From a virus, in IMG/VR virus record IMGVR_UViG_3300047157_000041, positions 1 through 64,000 of that record: a stretch of DNA of 64,000 bases; one strand, written 5' to 3'. A program made the position numbers and the translations under genes. The notes below the pieces were generated by a model. The model saw only the letters and a program-made list of their open reading frames with translations, had not been told where the DNA came from and did not search any database. Position 1 is the stretch's first letter, and the number at the start of each line of letters is the position of its first letter. Shown here in pieces: positions 19,062 to 29,514 of the stretch.

Positions 19062-20342
19062 ATGGCAAATAACGCATTAATACAAGGAGCCGCTTTAACT
19101 GGCAGAAAATTTTTAGATGTTGGAGGTGCCGTAGCGCAGGGACTAGCCACTTCTATGGTAGCTGCTCCTGGAACTGCTCCAGCAGGGAGGGTAGCTGAAA
19201 ATAAAGCAATACAAAATAGAGTGAATTCTTATATGAGTAAGATGAAAACTGATATGGATTTCACTAGCTTTAGCCCCTCTGAAACAAAAACAATGCGCAA
19301 CTTTTTAATGAATCAGCGTAACATATATGCAAACGCTGCTAAAAAGGCTGCGGAATTCGAAGACACTACAGATCCGAACTACATGCTATACGTAGATCAA
19401 ATGCAGAACGTTAACAATAGCTTTACAAATTTAGCGTCTCAATTAAAATCTTATAAAGAAGGTAAGCTTGAATATGCTAAAACAATGCAAGAAGGTTTGT
19501 ATTCAGATGGTAATTCACCACAAAGATCTAAAGAAGCATCTATTATATACGGATTTTATGACAGTGATGGTGATGGTAGAAGTGAAGCTAGATACGACGC
19601 GCCTTTTCAAATACAAGATGGAGGTAACATAGCTTTCAATGTAGGTGGCCAGGATATATCGTATAATAGCATGGAAGAACCATTCCTTAAAGATACTAAA
19701 TTTTTAAACGGATTAAATACAACTTCCGAAAATGCTTATAACTCAGGCTTGAGCGGCAAGCCTAATAATCCATACTCACAAGACTCTTACAACCAGCAAC
19801 TAAGCGACGCTTTGCAAAATGAAAATACTTTAAGGTCGATTATATATGATTTTAATGCAGAGGCACCTATGTCCGATATCGGTAATAGTTTAGATAATGG
19901 CAGTATAGATATACCTCAAGCTAGAGAATTAGTTAAGCAAAGACTTATTCAAACAAGAGAAGATGCTTATAAAAAAGGCAAGAGTATTTATAATGCAAAG
20001 AAATTAGAACAAGAAGGAGAGGGAGAGGGAGTAGGCTATTTTGCAATTCCCAAAATTGCTGAAGCTCTTGGTATTATGCAGAATAAAATTCTTAATGATA
20101 CTTATTTTTCGGATGGTGTTGTGGATATTATAAACTTAAAAAGACAGGGAAAGCTTGGAGATTCAGTAACTCAAACTTATTATTTTACTAAAAACAATGA
20201 TGGTAAAATTTTAATAAGCACAAGCAAAGAAGATGTTGGAAATGGTCAAGCTAAGCCAAGGGACACTTTTGATCCAGCTAATGAAGCAGACGTTAAAAGA
20301 GCTAAAGAAGAATTTGGTATTGATATAGTACCTACATTTTAA
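19062..20342 (+). CDS. Internal virion protein (gp15-like position)
   Basis: 426 residues. The N-terminus NNALIQGAALTGRKFLDVGG closely matches the C-terminus of the 62999 protein (ALVSGAALTGKKFVDVGAEV), so the two share a module. The middle is helical with a DSDGDGRSEARYDA stretch that looks like a calcium-binding loop. It lies between two other ejection-type proteins. The role is inferred from order and size. Confidence 0.55.
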   Translation: MANNALIQGAALTGRKFLDVGGAVAQGLATSMVAAPGTAPAGRVAENKAIQNRVNSYMSKMKTDMDFTSFSPSETKTMRNFLMNQRNIYANAAKKAAEFEDTTDPNYMLYVDQMQNVNNSFTNLASQLKSYKEGKLEYAKTMQEGLYSDGNSPQRSKEASIIYGFYDSDGDGRSEARYDAPFQIQDGGNIAFNVGGQDISYNSMEEPFLKDTKFLNGLNTTSENAYNSGLSGKPNNPYSQDSYNQQLSDALQNENTLRSIIYDFNAEAPMSDIGNSLDNGSIDIPQARELVKQRLIQTREDAYKKGKSIYNAKKLEQEGEGEGVGYFAIPKIAEALGIMQNKILNDTYFSDGVVDIINLKRQGKLGDSVTQTYYFTKNNDGKILISTSKEDVGNGQAKPRDTFDPANEADVKRAKEEFGIDIVPTF

Positions 20343-20353
20343 ATTTAATACAT

Positions 20354-23300
20354 ATGAAAAAATATAAGTACACCGTAAATGGTAAAGTATCTTACATGAA
20401 CGTTTCTGACGACAGATTAGAGGAGTTTTTAAAATTATATCCCGATGCTACTGTTGTTGGCAATGAAGTGGATTTTCAAATAGATCCTGCAGATGCGGAG
20501 ACAAGTGCAGGGTCGGAAACAAATACGGTCTCCAATTTGGACAATGGTTTATTGGCATCTCGCGAAATAGCAAGGGACAACACAGTTGTTGCAAGAAATA
20601 AATTTATCGATCCAATAAAAATTATAAAAGATAGAGAGGCTAAAGAAGCATACGAAAATTACAGAGGCGAAATTAAAACACAAGCCGATGAGCTGTATAA
20701 AGCTAATGCTTCAGAAATGCCAGTTACAGATTGGGGTAGCTTAGATTTTGACAAGCCAGAAGAAATACAAAACTTTAGATCAAAAACAACTACAGAATTT
20801 GTTAAAAATAATCCTATAATACAAAATAAGATTGTACCAAGAGTTGAAAAAACTGTACAACCTCAATTAGAATTGTATATAGCTAATGCCAAAGAAAAAT
20901 ACGATTTAACAGACCCAAATAATATTACTCAAGAAAACATAGACTTGTTTAATAAAGATGTACAAAGTTATTACGGTGAATTAATGAATACCGCTTTGTC
21001 AAGTGACTTCCAGTTTAAAAATGTAATGACTGATTTTAATGAAGACTTTCAGTCTAGACTAGGATCAGATCATACTAAATATATTAAAGATGTTCACACA
21101 CCTGAGTGGATGAAATATTTAGAGCTTGGGGGTAAAAAAATAGATGATGCATTGCCAGATGTTATGGGCTTAGGGCAAATTGAAAATGTATCTAAAATAC
21201 CTAAGATATTTTATAATTGGGGTAGAAGCTTTAATACATCCGCACAAAAAACAGCATTGGGATTGACTGCAAGGGAGCAAGCAGAAAGAGATAAGTCTTT
21301 GCAAAGAAACAAAGATCTGGCTAATAAATATAATTGGTCTGATGAAACTGTAGGATACGTGGTTGACGATCCAGGCAATGTAGTTCAGTCTATGAGATTT
21401 CGTCCTAAACAAATGAGTTCCATTGGTTATGAAGACGACGGTATTATTGCTAATTGGAATCAAGGCAAGGAAATGACTTGGAAAGAATTTCAAGAATTAT
21501 ATGCTAATAGAAAAGACGAGAGAGTAGATCAAATGAACACAAGAGCTGTCAAGCTTTTGGAAGATGACATTATAGCAGCGGCTTATGACGAAGGGGCGTT
21601 TGATAAATTATCTCAAGGTATAGAGATTAGTAAAAACGTTGGTGCTTTAGTTACAGAGCAGCTGCCTAATATGGTTGGAGCTGTATTGACTATGGGTGCC
21701 TTACCTGCTATTCAAATTGGTGGCGACGTATATTGGGATCAAATACAAAACAAAGCAAGAGAAGTAAGAGAGGCTAATGCGAAAGCCCAAGGGTTAATAT
21801 TAACTGAAGAAGAGCTATATTCTCCGGTATCACCAGAAGAAATGATATCTGTATTAGAAGACGATAATTTTGCAGATTCAGCAGCAATGAGAGCTGTTAG
21901 CGGTGGTTTCATTGGTGGTCAATTGGAAAGAATTGGTGCCGCCAAAGTGTTTAAGCCATTTGCAATAAAAGGAGTAGCTTCTATACTAAGAGGTGGAAGT
22001 AAAAAAATTATTAAAAACGCATTAGCCACTGGAGGAAATATGTCTAAAGGTGGTTTTAGTGAAGCTTTAACAGAAATAGGTCAAGATTTAGTACAAAGTG
22101 TGGCAAGTGGTAATGAACTGAACACTGAAAATATGTTTGAAGCTGGAGCTACTGGTTTTATAGTTGGTGCTGTTTTACCAGGGGTTGCTGCAGTAAAATC
22201 TCAAAGCGTTGCTGAATTTAAAACCGTAGCTAATGTTATTGCGGGTAAGTTAAACCCTAAAAGCACTGAAGCGTATTTTAATGGACAGCTAAAACAATTA
22301 GACAACTTAATTGTTAACGAAACAGATCCAGCTGTACAAGAAGATTTACAAAACAAAAGAGACGCTTTATTAGAAGTAAGAAATGCCAATACAAAAATAC
22401 CTGGAGATTTTAATAATGAATCTAAAAAACAATCTTTAGATTTATTAATTGAAAAAAATCAATTAGAGAAACAAACAAAAGATAAAGACAAAAGTCTAGT
22501 AACCGAACAGCTTAATAGAATTGCTGAAATAGATTTGCAATTAAAGAATATTAGCGATACAGATGCTTTAACCAAAAAAGTTTTAAAAGCAAATAAAAAA
22601 GGTGATCTAGGAATTACTATTATTGAAGCTAAAGATGCATCTGATGCAAAAAAAGAAGCTGAAAATAATAAAATGAATCTTGGTGAGGATGCAAACTCTA
22701 CGGGATACACTTCGCAAGATGGTAAGACTATAATAATAGATATGTCTAAAGCCGCTGAACTTGGGGAAGTTAACACAGCCGCTCATGAAATGCTGCATGC
22801 TATATTATTTAAAACACTATATACTATAAATGACTCTGGTAACGTTGAAGGTAAAAATGTAGTTCGTGGATTAGCCCAAGCTTTACAAACAGAACTTAAC
22901 AGCTTAGATCCTGATATAATAAAAACGCCTGAGCTAGCAGAAAGAATAAGACTTTATCAAAAAGAACCATCTAGTATTAGAGCAGAAGAGGTTTTAACTT
23001 TATTTGCTGACGCATTATATTACGGTGACATAAAATACAATGATGGCATATTTACTAAACTTCAAGATATATTAAGAAGATTACTGCAAAATGCGGGTTT
23101 AAAAGATATTGAATTTAATAGTGGACAAGACGTATATAACTTTTTAAAAGATTATAATAGAGGCGTTAGTAGAGGTAATTTAGGTAAGGCTATAAATAAA
23201 GCATCGAAAGAAGGCGCTGTTGTTGGTAAAAAAATAAAAAGATTCACTGGACCTGAAGCGGTTCAAAGAGCTAAACAAAATAAATCAACTGCTGCCTTAG

Positions 23301-25756
23301 CAAAAACAAAAGATAAATTTAAAAGCTTAGAAGATAATTTTCAGTCAGGTTCTGCACAAAACACTATAGCGAGCGAGTTATTTAACATGGTTGATACACA
23401 AATTGGGAATAGATTCAATTTAAGACCACAAGTAAAACAAGACCTTAGAGACGATGTAATTGAAAGAATATATAAAGCGCAGGAAACTACAAAATGGGAT
23501 GGCAGAGGTGATCTATATGGCTTTATAAATGGTCGTATTGCTAAAAGAATACTTGATGCAGTTCGTTCTGACAGTACGTATTTAGAAAACGTTGATAGTA
23601 ATCAATTTGAGCAATTAGAAAAAGCTGCAAATGAAATTACAGAAAGTGCACCGGCTTCACAAAAATCTAAACCACAATACAGAAATTTATTAAAAAGCAA
23701 TATTTTATCCGGTGATGTTATATCTAATATCAACTCTAAAGTGCTTAGAACCGTAAGAACTTTAAAGTCTAAATTAGATGAAAAGATTTCTAAGAACAGA
23801 ACAATCACACCTTTAATTGCTGAGATTAAAAAAGATTTAGGTAAGCAAGCTGATATTGATTTAAAGAAAGCTATGGGTGGTGTTAAAGATAATGCCATAC
23901 AAAAATTTCTTACTAAAAATAAAAAAGCTATATTGGAAAACATGACCACCACGTGGTTGATGGGAGCAATTCCAAGTGCTGTACAAAAGCAAGTTGACGG
24001 AAAGTTTATATCTAATTGGAAAGGCCAAAAAATTGATAGAGAATCTGTTTCAACAGATAGCGCGGGCAGAACATCTGGCGCGGAAATAGCACGAAGAAAG
24101 CCTAATGTATCATCAATGTCTGATGCAGAATTTTTAAGTTATTTTGTTGCTGACAATAAGCTTATTAGAGGTAGAAAAGAATCATTAGCTAAAGCTATGG
24201 CAGAAGAAATATCTTTAGAGATATTTAATACAGAGTTACAAAATGAAAATAGTGAGATAAGCAAAGCTTTTGAACAAAACCAATCTTTAAAGGGAACAAT
24301 ACTGTTAGATAATTATGTCGCTGAAGTTGCTAAGCAAACTGAAAGAGGTAATGTTAAGTTTAGTAAATCACTAAATAGAGCGCAAGCTAAAATAATAAAT
24401 TCTAAGAAAGACGCTTTAATAAATAAAATACTTGATGCAAATATTAATCTTACCAAAAAAAGATTATTACCCATGCTGCAAGACACTTATCCCGAACTAC
24501 CTGTAAAAGTATTAGAGGAATTTGCTAGCGAAAGTATTAATTCAATTAATAGATTTGTTAAAAAAATAGACATAACTAAAAACTTAGATTTTATTAAATT
24601 CCTAACAGAGGCGGATATATTGAAAAGCCAAGATTTTTCTTTAATGAAAGTTTTTGGTTTGGAAGGATCAGCCACTGAATTATTTGAAAATGCAGATAAC
24701 ATTTCTAACCAAAGGGGTATGGAGTATGCTTTTAATTCAGATCTAGTTGCTAAAGAAGGTGCTGATGGCCTAATAAAAATATTAAAATGGGGTAGAGGAC
24801 ACCAAGTAACATCTGGTAAAATTGGTGGCGGCAGAGATCAAGCGTATGCAGGTAACCCTGATTATATAGATAATAATTTAAATAATATTCCAGATGTTGA
24901 AGTTGTTTATAAAAAAGGTAAATCAACATCAATTAAAGCTGTTTTTTATCAAGGCATAGAAGTAAAAAATTGGAAAGAAAGAATTAAAACGCCTAGCCAA
25001 TCAGCTGATGGTGGAATACAAAAATTTAGAGACGAAAGCGAATATAGAGAAGAACAAGCTAGAGAAGCTTGGAATTATTTAAATGAGTTCTTATCGTATG
25101 TAAATACAAATGGCGGTATGCTAGATTGGGCTATGGCGATGCAATCTTTAAAATCAAATATGTCCGCTGTACTAAAAGCTGCAGCTCCCGTGAAATATCA
25201 CTTTAAAGGTAATTATAAAGGAAGGTTAAGATATGAGCACGTTATACCAACAAAAGAAATGATAGTTAGATTAACTAACTATTACAAAAATGGTAAAGAT
25301 TTTGATTTAAACACTTTAAGAGACAAATACAACGTGGCAATAGTTCCTGTGGTTATGGATAATAACTTTAATGTTCTTACACAATCACAAATGAATAGCT
25401 CGTTTGATTTAATGAATGATCCTGAATACAAAAGATACTTTAATGAAAACACCTATGGATATCCTAATATGTTTCCTATAGAAGTATTAAGCGGAGACAA
25501 CAAGGGTGATATACAAGGAGAGGCTTGGGTTGATTTCAATAACGTTTTAAAGCCTTATGCTGCTAAAAACTCTAGATCTGCAAATAGAGCTGACAAAGCT
25601 ATGAACGCTGCTAGATTGCCAGATTATGCTATTAACCCAAAAGGAATAAGTGTTTATGATTTTGACGATACATTAGCTTTTAGCAAAAGTAAAATTATAG
25701 TTACAATGCCGAGTGGTAAGGTCAATAAAATCACTCCCCGCCGAATTTGCAGCTAA
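20354..25756 (+). CDS. Giant multidomain internal virion (polyvalent-like) protein, main piece
   Basis: 1,800 residues, the N-terminal part of a protein of about 2,665. Two Gly-rich hydrophobic segments lie near residues 430-460 and 590-620. A zincin-type HExxH occurs in AAHEMLHAIL near residue 810. A segment near residues 1030-1070 (RDDVIERIYKAQE, KWDGRGDLYGFINGRIAKRI) resembles sigma-70 region 2. At the end, YDFDDTLAF is the first motif of a HAD phosphatase. The frame is lost at a CCCC run (about 25737). It is probably injected with the DNA, and the domain mix fits the polyvalent-protein concept, but that name is inference. Confidence 0.65.
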   Translation: MKKYKYTVNGKVSYMNVSDDRLEEFLKLYPDATVVGNEVDFQIDPADAETSAGSETNTVSNLDNGLLASREIARDNTVVARNKFIDPIKIIKDREAKEAYENYRGEIKTQADELYKANASEMPVTDWGSLDFDKPEEIQNFRSKTTTEFVKNNPIIQNKIVPRVEKTVQPQLELYIANAKEKYDLTDPNNITQENIDLFNKDVQSYYGELMNTALSSDFQFKNVMTDFNEDFQSRLGSDHTKYIKDVHTPEWMKYLELGGKKIDDALPDVMGLGQIENVSKIPKIFYNWGRSFNTSAQKTALGLTAREQAERDKSLQRNKDLANKYNWSDETVGYVVDDPGNVVQSMRFRPKQMSSIGYEDDGIIANWNQGKEMTWKEFQELYANRKDERVDQMNTRAVKLLEDDIIAAAYDEGAFDKLSQGIEISKNVGALVTEQLPNMVGAVLTMGALPAIQIGGDVYWDQIQNKAREVREANAKAQGLILTEEELYSPVSPEEMISVLEDDNFADSAAMRAVSGGFIGGQLERIGAAKVFKPFAIKGVASILRGGSKKIIKNALATGGNMSKGGFSEALTEIGQDLVQSVASGNELNTENMFEAGATGFIVGAVLPGVAAVKSQSVAEFKTVANVIAGKLNPKSTEAYFNGQLKQLDNLIVNETDPAVQEDLQNKRDALLEVRNANTKIPGDFNNESKKQSLDLLIEKNQLEKQTKDKDKSLVTEQLNRIAEIDLQLKNISDTDALTKKVLKANKKGDLGITIIEAKDASDAKKEAENNKMNLGEDANSTGYTSQDGKTIIIDMSKAAELGEVNTAAHEMLHAILFKTLYTINDSGNVEGKNVVRGLAQALQTELNSLDPDIIKTPELAERIRLYQKEPSSIRAEEVLTLFADALYYGDIKYNDGIFTKLQDILRRLLQNAGLKDIEFNSGQDVYNFLKDYNRGVSRGNLGKAINKASKEGAVVGKKIKRFTGPEAVQRAKQNKSTAALAKTKDKFKSLEDNFQSGSAQNTIASELFNMVDTQIGNRFNLRPQVKQDLRDDVIERIYKAQETTKWDGRGDLYGFINGRIAKRILDAVRSDSTYLENVDSNQFEQLEKAANEITESAPASQKSKPQYRNLLKSNILSGDVISNINSKVLRTVRTLKSKLDEKISKNRTITPLIAEIKKDLGKQADIDLKKAMGGVKDNAIQKFLTKNKKAILENMTTTWLMGAIPSAVQKQVDGKFISNWKGQKIDRESVSTDSAGRTSGAEIARRKPNVSSMSDAEFLSYFVADNKLIRGRKESLAKAMAEEISLEIFNTELQNENSEISKAFEQNQSLKGTILLDNYVAEVAKQTERGNVKFSKSLNRAQAKIINSKKDALINKILDANINLTKKRLLPMLQDTYPELPVKVLEEFASESINSINRFVKKIDITKNLDFIKFLTEADILKSQDFSLMKVFGLEGSATELFENADNISNQRGMEYAFNSDLVAKEGADGLIKILKWGRGHQVTSGKIGGGRDQAYAGNPDYIDNNLNNIPDVEVVYKKGKSTSIKAVFYQGIEVKNWKERIKTPSQSADGGIQKFRDESEYREEQAREAWNYLNEFLSYVNTNGGMLDWAMAMQSLKSNMSAVLKAAAPVKYHFKGNYKGRLRYEHVIPTKEMIVRLTNYYKNGKDFDLNTLRDKYNVAIVPVVMDNNFNVLTQSQMNSSFDLMNDPEYKRYFNENTYGYPNMFPIEVLSGDNKGDIQGEAWVDFNNVLKPYAAKNSRSANRADKAMNAARLPDYAINPKGISVYDFDDTLAFSKSKIIVTMPSGKVNKITPRRICS

Positions 25757-28352
25757 AGATGAAACTTTATCTGAGCAAGGTGCTACTTTTGATTTTAGTG
25801 AATTTAATAAAGTCGTGAAAGGTACTAAAGGCCCCTTGGCTGCGAGATTAGAAAAAGCTATAAATAAATTTGGTAATAAGAATATATATGTTCTAACTGC
25901 TAGGCCTCAAGCGTCGGCCCCTGCTATATATGAATTTTTAAAAGGTATTGGTTTAGAAATACCATTGCAAAACATAACAGGATTACAAGATGGTAGACCA
26001 TCTGCTAAGGCTGATTGGATGGTAGATAAATTTGCTGAGGGATATAATGATTTTTATTTTGTAGATGATGCTTATAAAAATGTTAAAGCAGTACAAGATG
26101 TATTAAGCGCGCTTGACGTTAAATCTAAAGTACAGCAAGCTAGAGTTAAATTTAATAAATCATTAAATAGAAATTTTAATGATATGATTGAGCGCAATAA
26201 AGGTATAAAATCTGAAGCTCAGTTTTCAGACGCTGTTGCAAGAAAGCGCGGCGCAAATAAAGGTAAATATAGATGGTTTATTCCTTCATCTGCGGATGAC
26301 TTTAGAGGATTGACACAATACACCTTTGCTGGTAAAGGGAAGCAGGGTGAAGCTGATCAAGCGTTTTTTGAGAAAGCATTAATGGATCCGTATTTCGCAG
26401 GTGTATCTGCTATCGAGTCCTCTAGGCAAATGATGAAGAATGCGTATAGCAATTTGCTAAAGCAAATGAAGCCAGTAAGAAAGAAGCTTAATAAATTAAT
26501 ACCTGACACAAGCTATACTTATGATCAAGCTATAAGGGTTTATTTATGGAACAAAGCAGGGTACGATATCCCAGGTTTATCTAAAAGAGATTTAAAGAAA
26601 CTTATAAGTGTAGTTAATAATGATTCAGATTTATCAGCGTTTGCTGATGGTGCTTTATTATCTTCTAAGCAAGAACAATGGTCGGAACCTTCAGAGCATT
26701 GGCAAGCAGGAACTATACTTAGGGATTTAAACGAGTTAACTGAAAAAGTAAATAGAAAAGAATACTTAGGAGAATTTATAGCCAATTCTGAGATATTATT
26801 TAGCCCTGAAAATATGAATAAGATTGAGGCTATTTACGGCTCTAGACATAGAGAGGCTTTAGAAGATGCTTTATATAGAATGCGTAACGGAACTAATAGA
26901 CCTTCTGGTGGCAGCAGGTTAACAAATGCCTGGAACAATTGGGTTAATAATTCCGTGGGTACCATCATGTTCTTCAACAGAAGATCCGCTTTATTGCAGC
27001 TATTATCAACAGTAAACTTTATAAACTGGTCTGATAATAATCCATTAAAAGCTGGTATAGCTTTTGCTAATCAGCCTCAATACTGGAAAGACTGGGTTAG
27101 AATATTTAATTCTGATAAACTAAAGCAAAGACGTGGGGGTTTAAAATCAGATATACAAGAGCAAGAGATAGCGAGTCAGGCTAAAAACTCTAAAGATAAG
27201 TCATCAGCTATAATAGCTTACTTGTTAAAAATAGGTTTTACACCAACTCAAATTGCAGATAGCATGGCTATTGCAACGGGTGGTGCTACATTCTACAGAA
27301 ACAGAATAAATACATATGTAAAACAAGGAATGTCTAAAACAGAAGCTGAAACAAAAGCATGGGCAGACTTTAGTAAAATATCAGACGAGGCGCAGCAGTC
27401 TGGTGATCCGGCTTTAGTTTCTCAACAACAAGCTAGTGTTCTAGGTAGATTAGTATTAGCTTTTCAAAATACACCCATGCAGTATACTAGATTAATGAAA
27501 AAAGCTGGACTTGATATTATAAATAGACGTGGTGATTTCAAAACAAATTTTAGTAAAATAATATATTACGGTGCTATTCAAAACTTTATATTCTCGGCTT
27601 TACAAAATGCATTGTTTGCTATGATACCTGGGTTTGATGATGAAGAAGAGACTGAAGAAGATAAGAAAAAGAAAGAAAACCAAAAAACAGGTAGGATAGT
27701 ACACAGTATGGTAGACACAATACTAAGAGGGTCTGGCTTAGCAGGAGCGGTTGCAACTACTGCTAAAAATACTATTAGAAAATTTTTAGAACAAGAAGAG
27801 AAAGGATTTACTGCGGATCATACTTATACTATTATAGAGGCGGCTAATATATCGCCACCGATTGGATCTAAATTAAGAAAATTGTACGGGGCAATACAAA
27901 CATGGAAGTTTGATAAAGACGTTGTTAAGGAAAGAGGGTTTGATGTTACTTTAAATGGTAAATTAAACATTAGTCCAACATACAATATAATAGGTAATCT
28001 ATCTTCTGCTTTAATAAATTTACCGCTAGACAGAGCACTAATGGAAATAGAAGGTATAACGGAAGCATTAGACGAAAGAAATACTTTATATCAAAGAATA
28101 GCTTTAGCGCTAGGTTGGAGAACCTGGGGTGTTGGTGCTAAAAATGAAGAAGAGGATCTTATAAAAGTTGAAGCAAAAGCCAAAAGAAAAATAGAAGGAA
28201 AAAAGAAAGCAAAAGAAACAAGAGAAAAGAATAAAGCTGAAGAAAAAAAATTAATAAAAGCTTTAGAATATTCTCAATACAAAAAATTTAAAAAAGATAC
28301 TAAAGGTATGTCCATATCTAAAAGAATTGATTACTTGAAAAAAATAAAATAA
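25713..28352 (+). CDS. Giant multidomain internal protein, C-terminal piece
   Basis: 879 residues in the next frame. Removing one C near 25737 joins it as KITPAEFAAKDETLSEQ. It completes the HAD domain (NIYVLTARPQ is the second motif, YFVDDAY the acidic third). It continues through a long helical part and a Lys/Glu coiled coil, ending in a basic tail. The stretch around FFNRRSALLQLLSTVNFINW resembles the C-terminal domain of polyvalent and giant virion proteins of marine podoviruses. The start at 25713 is internal. It overlaps the next start by one base. Confidence 0.65.
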   Translation: MVRSIKSLPAEFAAKDETLSEQGATFDFSEFNKVVKGTKGPLAARLEKAINKFGNKNIYVLTARPQASAPAIYEFLKGIGLEIPLQNITGLQDGRPSAKADWMVDKFAEGYNDFYFVDDAYKNVKAVQDVLSALDVKSKVQQARVKFNKSLNRNFNDMIERNKGIKSEAQFSDAVARKRGANKGKYRWFIPSSADDFRGLTQYTFAGKGKQGEADQAFFEKALMDPYFAGVSAIESSRQMMKNAYSNLLKQMKPVRKKLNKLIPDTSYTYDQAIRVYLWNKAGYDIPGLSKRDLKKLISVVNNDSDLSAFADGALLSSKQEQWSEPSEHWQAGTILRDLNELTEKVNRKEYLGEFIANSEILFSPENMNKIEAIYGSRHREALEDALYRMRNGTNRPSGGSRLTNAWNNWVNNSVGTIMFFNRRSALLQLLSTVNFINWSDNNPLKAGIAFANQPQYWKDWVRIFNSDKLKQRRGGLKSDIQEQEIASQAKNSKDKSSAIIAYLLKIGFTPTQIADSMAIATGGATFYRNRINTYVKQGMSKTEAETKAWADFSKISDEAQQSGDPALVSQQQASVLGRLVLAFQNTPMQYTRLMKKAGLDIINRRGDFKTNFSKIIYYGAIQNFIFSALQNALFAMIPGFDDEEETEEDKKKKENQKTGRIVHSMVDTILRGSGLAGAVATTAKNTIRKFLEQEEKGFTADHTYTIIEAANISPPIGSKLRKLYGAIQTWKFDKDVVKERGFDVTLNGKLNISPTYNIIGNLSSALINLPLDRALMEIEGITEALDERNTLYQRIALALGWRTWGVGAKNEEEDLIKVEAKAKRKIEGKKKAKETREKNKAEEKKLIKALEYSQYKKFKKDTKGMSISKRIDYLKKIK

Positions 28353-28660
28353 TGAACGAACCAATTACAATTAGAGTACGAAAAGCTAGAAGCAACGTAA
28401 AAGCACCAGAGGGTATGGAAATATCCATGAATGCGGATGGCAGTGGTGGTGCTGTCCCAGAAAAAAATCCATCACCTGCTAAAAAAATTGGACCTCAAGG
28501 CTTAGGCGTTAAAGGCAACAATGGGTATAGTATAGGATCACCGGCTAAAGCAAAAGATGCATGCTACCATAAAGCGAAAGCAAAGTATGATGTATTCCCC
28601 TCTGCTTATGCATCGGGATATATAGCTAAGTGCAGAAAAAAGAAAGGTAATATAAAATAG
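28352..28660 (+). CDS. Small basic protein with SPAK motifs
   Basis: 102 residues, strongly basic. It contains PSPAKKIG and GSPAKAKD and ends with CYHKAKAKYDVFPSAYASGY and IAKCRKKKG. That last block is a short domain I recall in many marine phage and algal-virus proteins. The ATG shares its first base with the stop of the giant protein. A virion or DNA-associated protein is possible; no enzyme motif. Confidence 0.6.
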   Translation: MNEPITIRVRKARSNVKAPEGMEISMNADGSGGAVPEKNPSPAKKIGPQGLGVKGNNGYSIGSPAKAKDACYHKAKAKYDVFPSAYASGYIAKCRKKKGNIK

Positions 28661-28661
28661 T

Positions 28662-28919
28662 ATGGCTTTTAAAATGAACTCGCCTTTGAAAGTTAAAAAA
28701 ACTAAAAAGGGCGCATCACTTAGGCGTTGGTTTAAAGAAGAATGGAAAACACCAAAGGGGAAAGAAGATTACACAGACGGCGAAAATACTTTTAGACCAA
28801 CTAAAAGAGTGACAAAAGATACACCAGCAACTTGGAACGAATTAACTCCTGCTGAAAAAGCAAGAGGTCAAAAAGAAAAAAATACTAAAGGTAGAGTTAG
28901 TAGATATAAAAAAAAATAA
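28662..28919 (+). CDS. Small basic protein, DUF5872-like
   Basis: 85 residues: NSPLKVKK at the start, then LRRWFKEEWKTPKGKED and FRPTKRVTKDTPATWNELTP. The LxRWFxEkW plus fRPxkRvTxxTP pattern fits DUF5872 as I remember it. It is highly basic and lies 1 base after the preceding gene. It shares the SPxK tag with six other small proteins in the window. Confidence 0.6.
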   Translation: MAFKMNSPLKVKKTKKGASLRRWFKEEWKTPKGKEDYTDGENTFRPTKRVTKDTPATWNELTPAEKARGQKEKNTKGRVSRYKKK

Positions 28920-28920
28920 A

Positions 28921-29091
28921 ATGACTATAGACGACGCAAAATTGTACGCATTAAACACAACAACACTTGGGGCAACAACTTTTATGCATTTCGAAGACGC
29001 TTTAAAAATAATACTATTGCTAGTAACTATAGGTTATACAATATCAAAATGGATTGGTGTTAAGAAAGATAAAAAGAAATGCGACAAATAA
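28921..29091 (+). CDS. Small one-TM protein, holin candidate
   Basis: 56 residues: MTIDDAKLYALNTTT, a hydrophobic segment ALKIILLLVTIGYTISKW (about residues 28-45), and a basic tail KKDKKKCDK. It overlaps the amidase start by 13 bases. A tiny one-TM protein with a charged tail directly before an endolysin is the classic holin or pinholin arrangement. The start is supported by the 1-base spacing from the gene before. Confidence 0.65.
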   Translation: MTIDDAKLYALNTTTLGATTFMHFEDALKIILLLVTIGYTISKWIGVKKDKKKCDK

Positions 29092-29504
29092 ATAAACTTA
29101 TAGTACACTGTTCCGCTACACAAGAAGGTAGAGAATTAGATGCGGCTGAAATAAATCGGTGGCATTTAAAAAGAGGTTGGAAAGGCATAGGGTATCATTA
29201 TGTTATTTTGTTAGATGGTACCATAGAATATGGCCGCAACATATATGAGCAAGGTGCTCACGTTAAAAATCATAATAAAGGATCAATAGGAATTTGTTAT
29301 ATTGGAGGTGTTGAATCAGAACGTGGCTCTAATGGTAAATGGATTGCTAAGGATACTAGAACACCAGAACAAAAAGAAAGCTTATTATTATTGCTTAAAA
29401 CATTAAAGAAGATGCATCCGGATGCCACGATACATGGCCACAACGAATTTGCCGCGAAAAGTTGCCCGTGCTTTGACGCTTATCAAGAATATTGTAATAT
29501 ATAA
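29079..29504 (+). CDS. N-acetylmuramoyl-L-alanine amidase (endolysin)
   Basis: 141 residues of the Amidase_2/T7-lysozyme type, cleaving the amide bond between muramic acid and L-Ala. Zinc ligands are visible: LIVHCSAT (His), later IHGHNEF (His), and KSCPCFD, where the last Cys is the third ligand. IGYHYVILLDG is the conserved core. There is no signal peptide, so it relies on a holin. It overlaps the one-TM gene before it. Confidence 0.9.
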   Translation: MRQINKLIVHCSATQEGRELDAAEINRWHLKRGWKGIGYHYVILLDGTIEYGRNIYEQGAHVKNHNKGSIGICYIGGVESERGSNGKWIAKDTRTPEQKESLLLLLKTLKKMHPDATIHGHNEFAAKSCPCFDAYQEYCNI

Positions 29505-29514
29505 AACAAAAATT

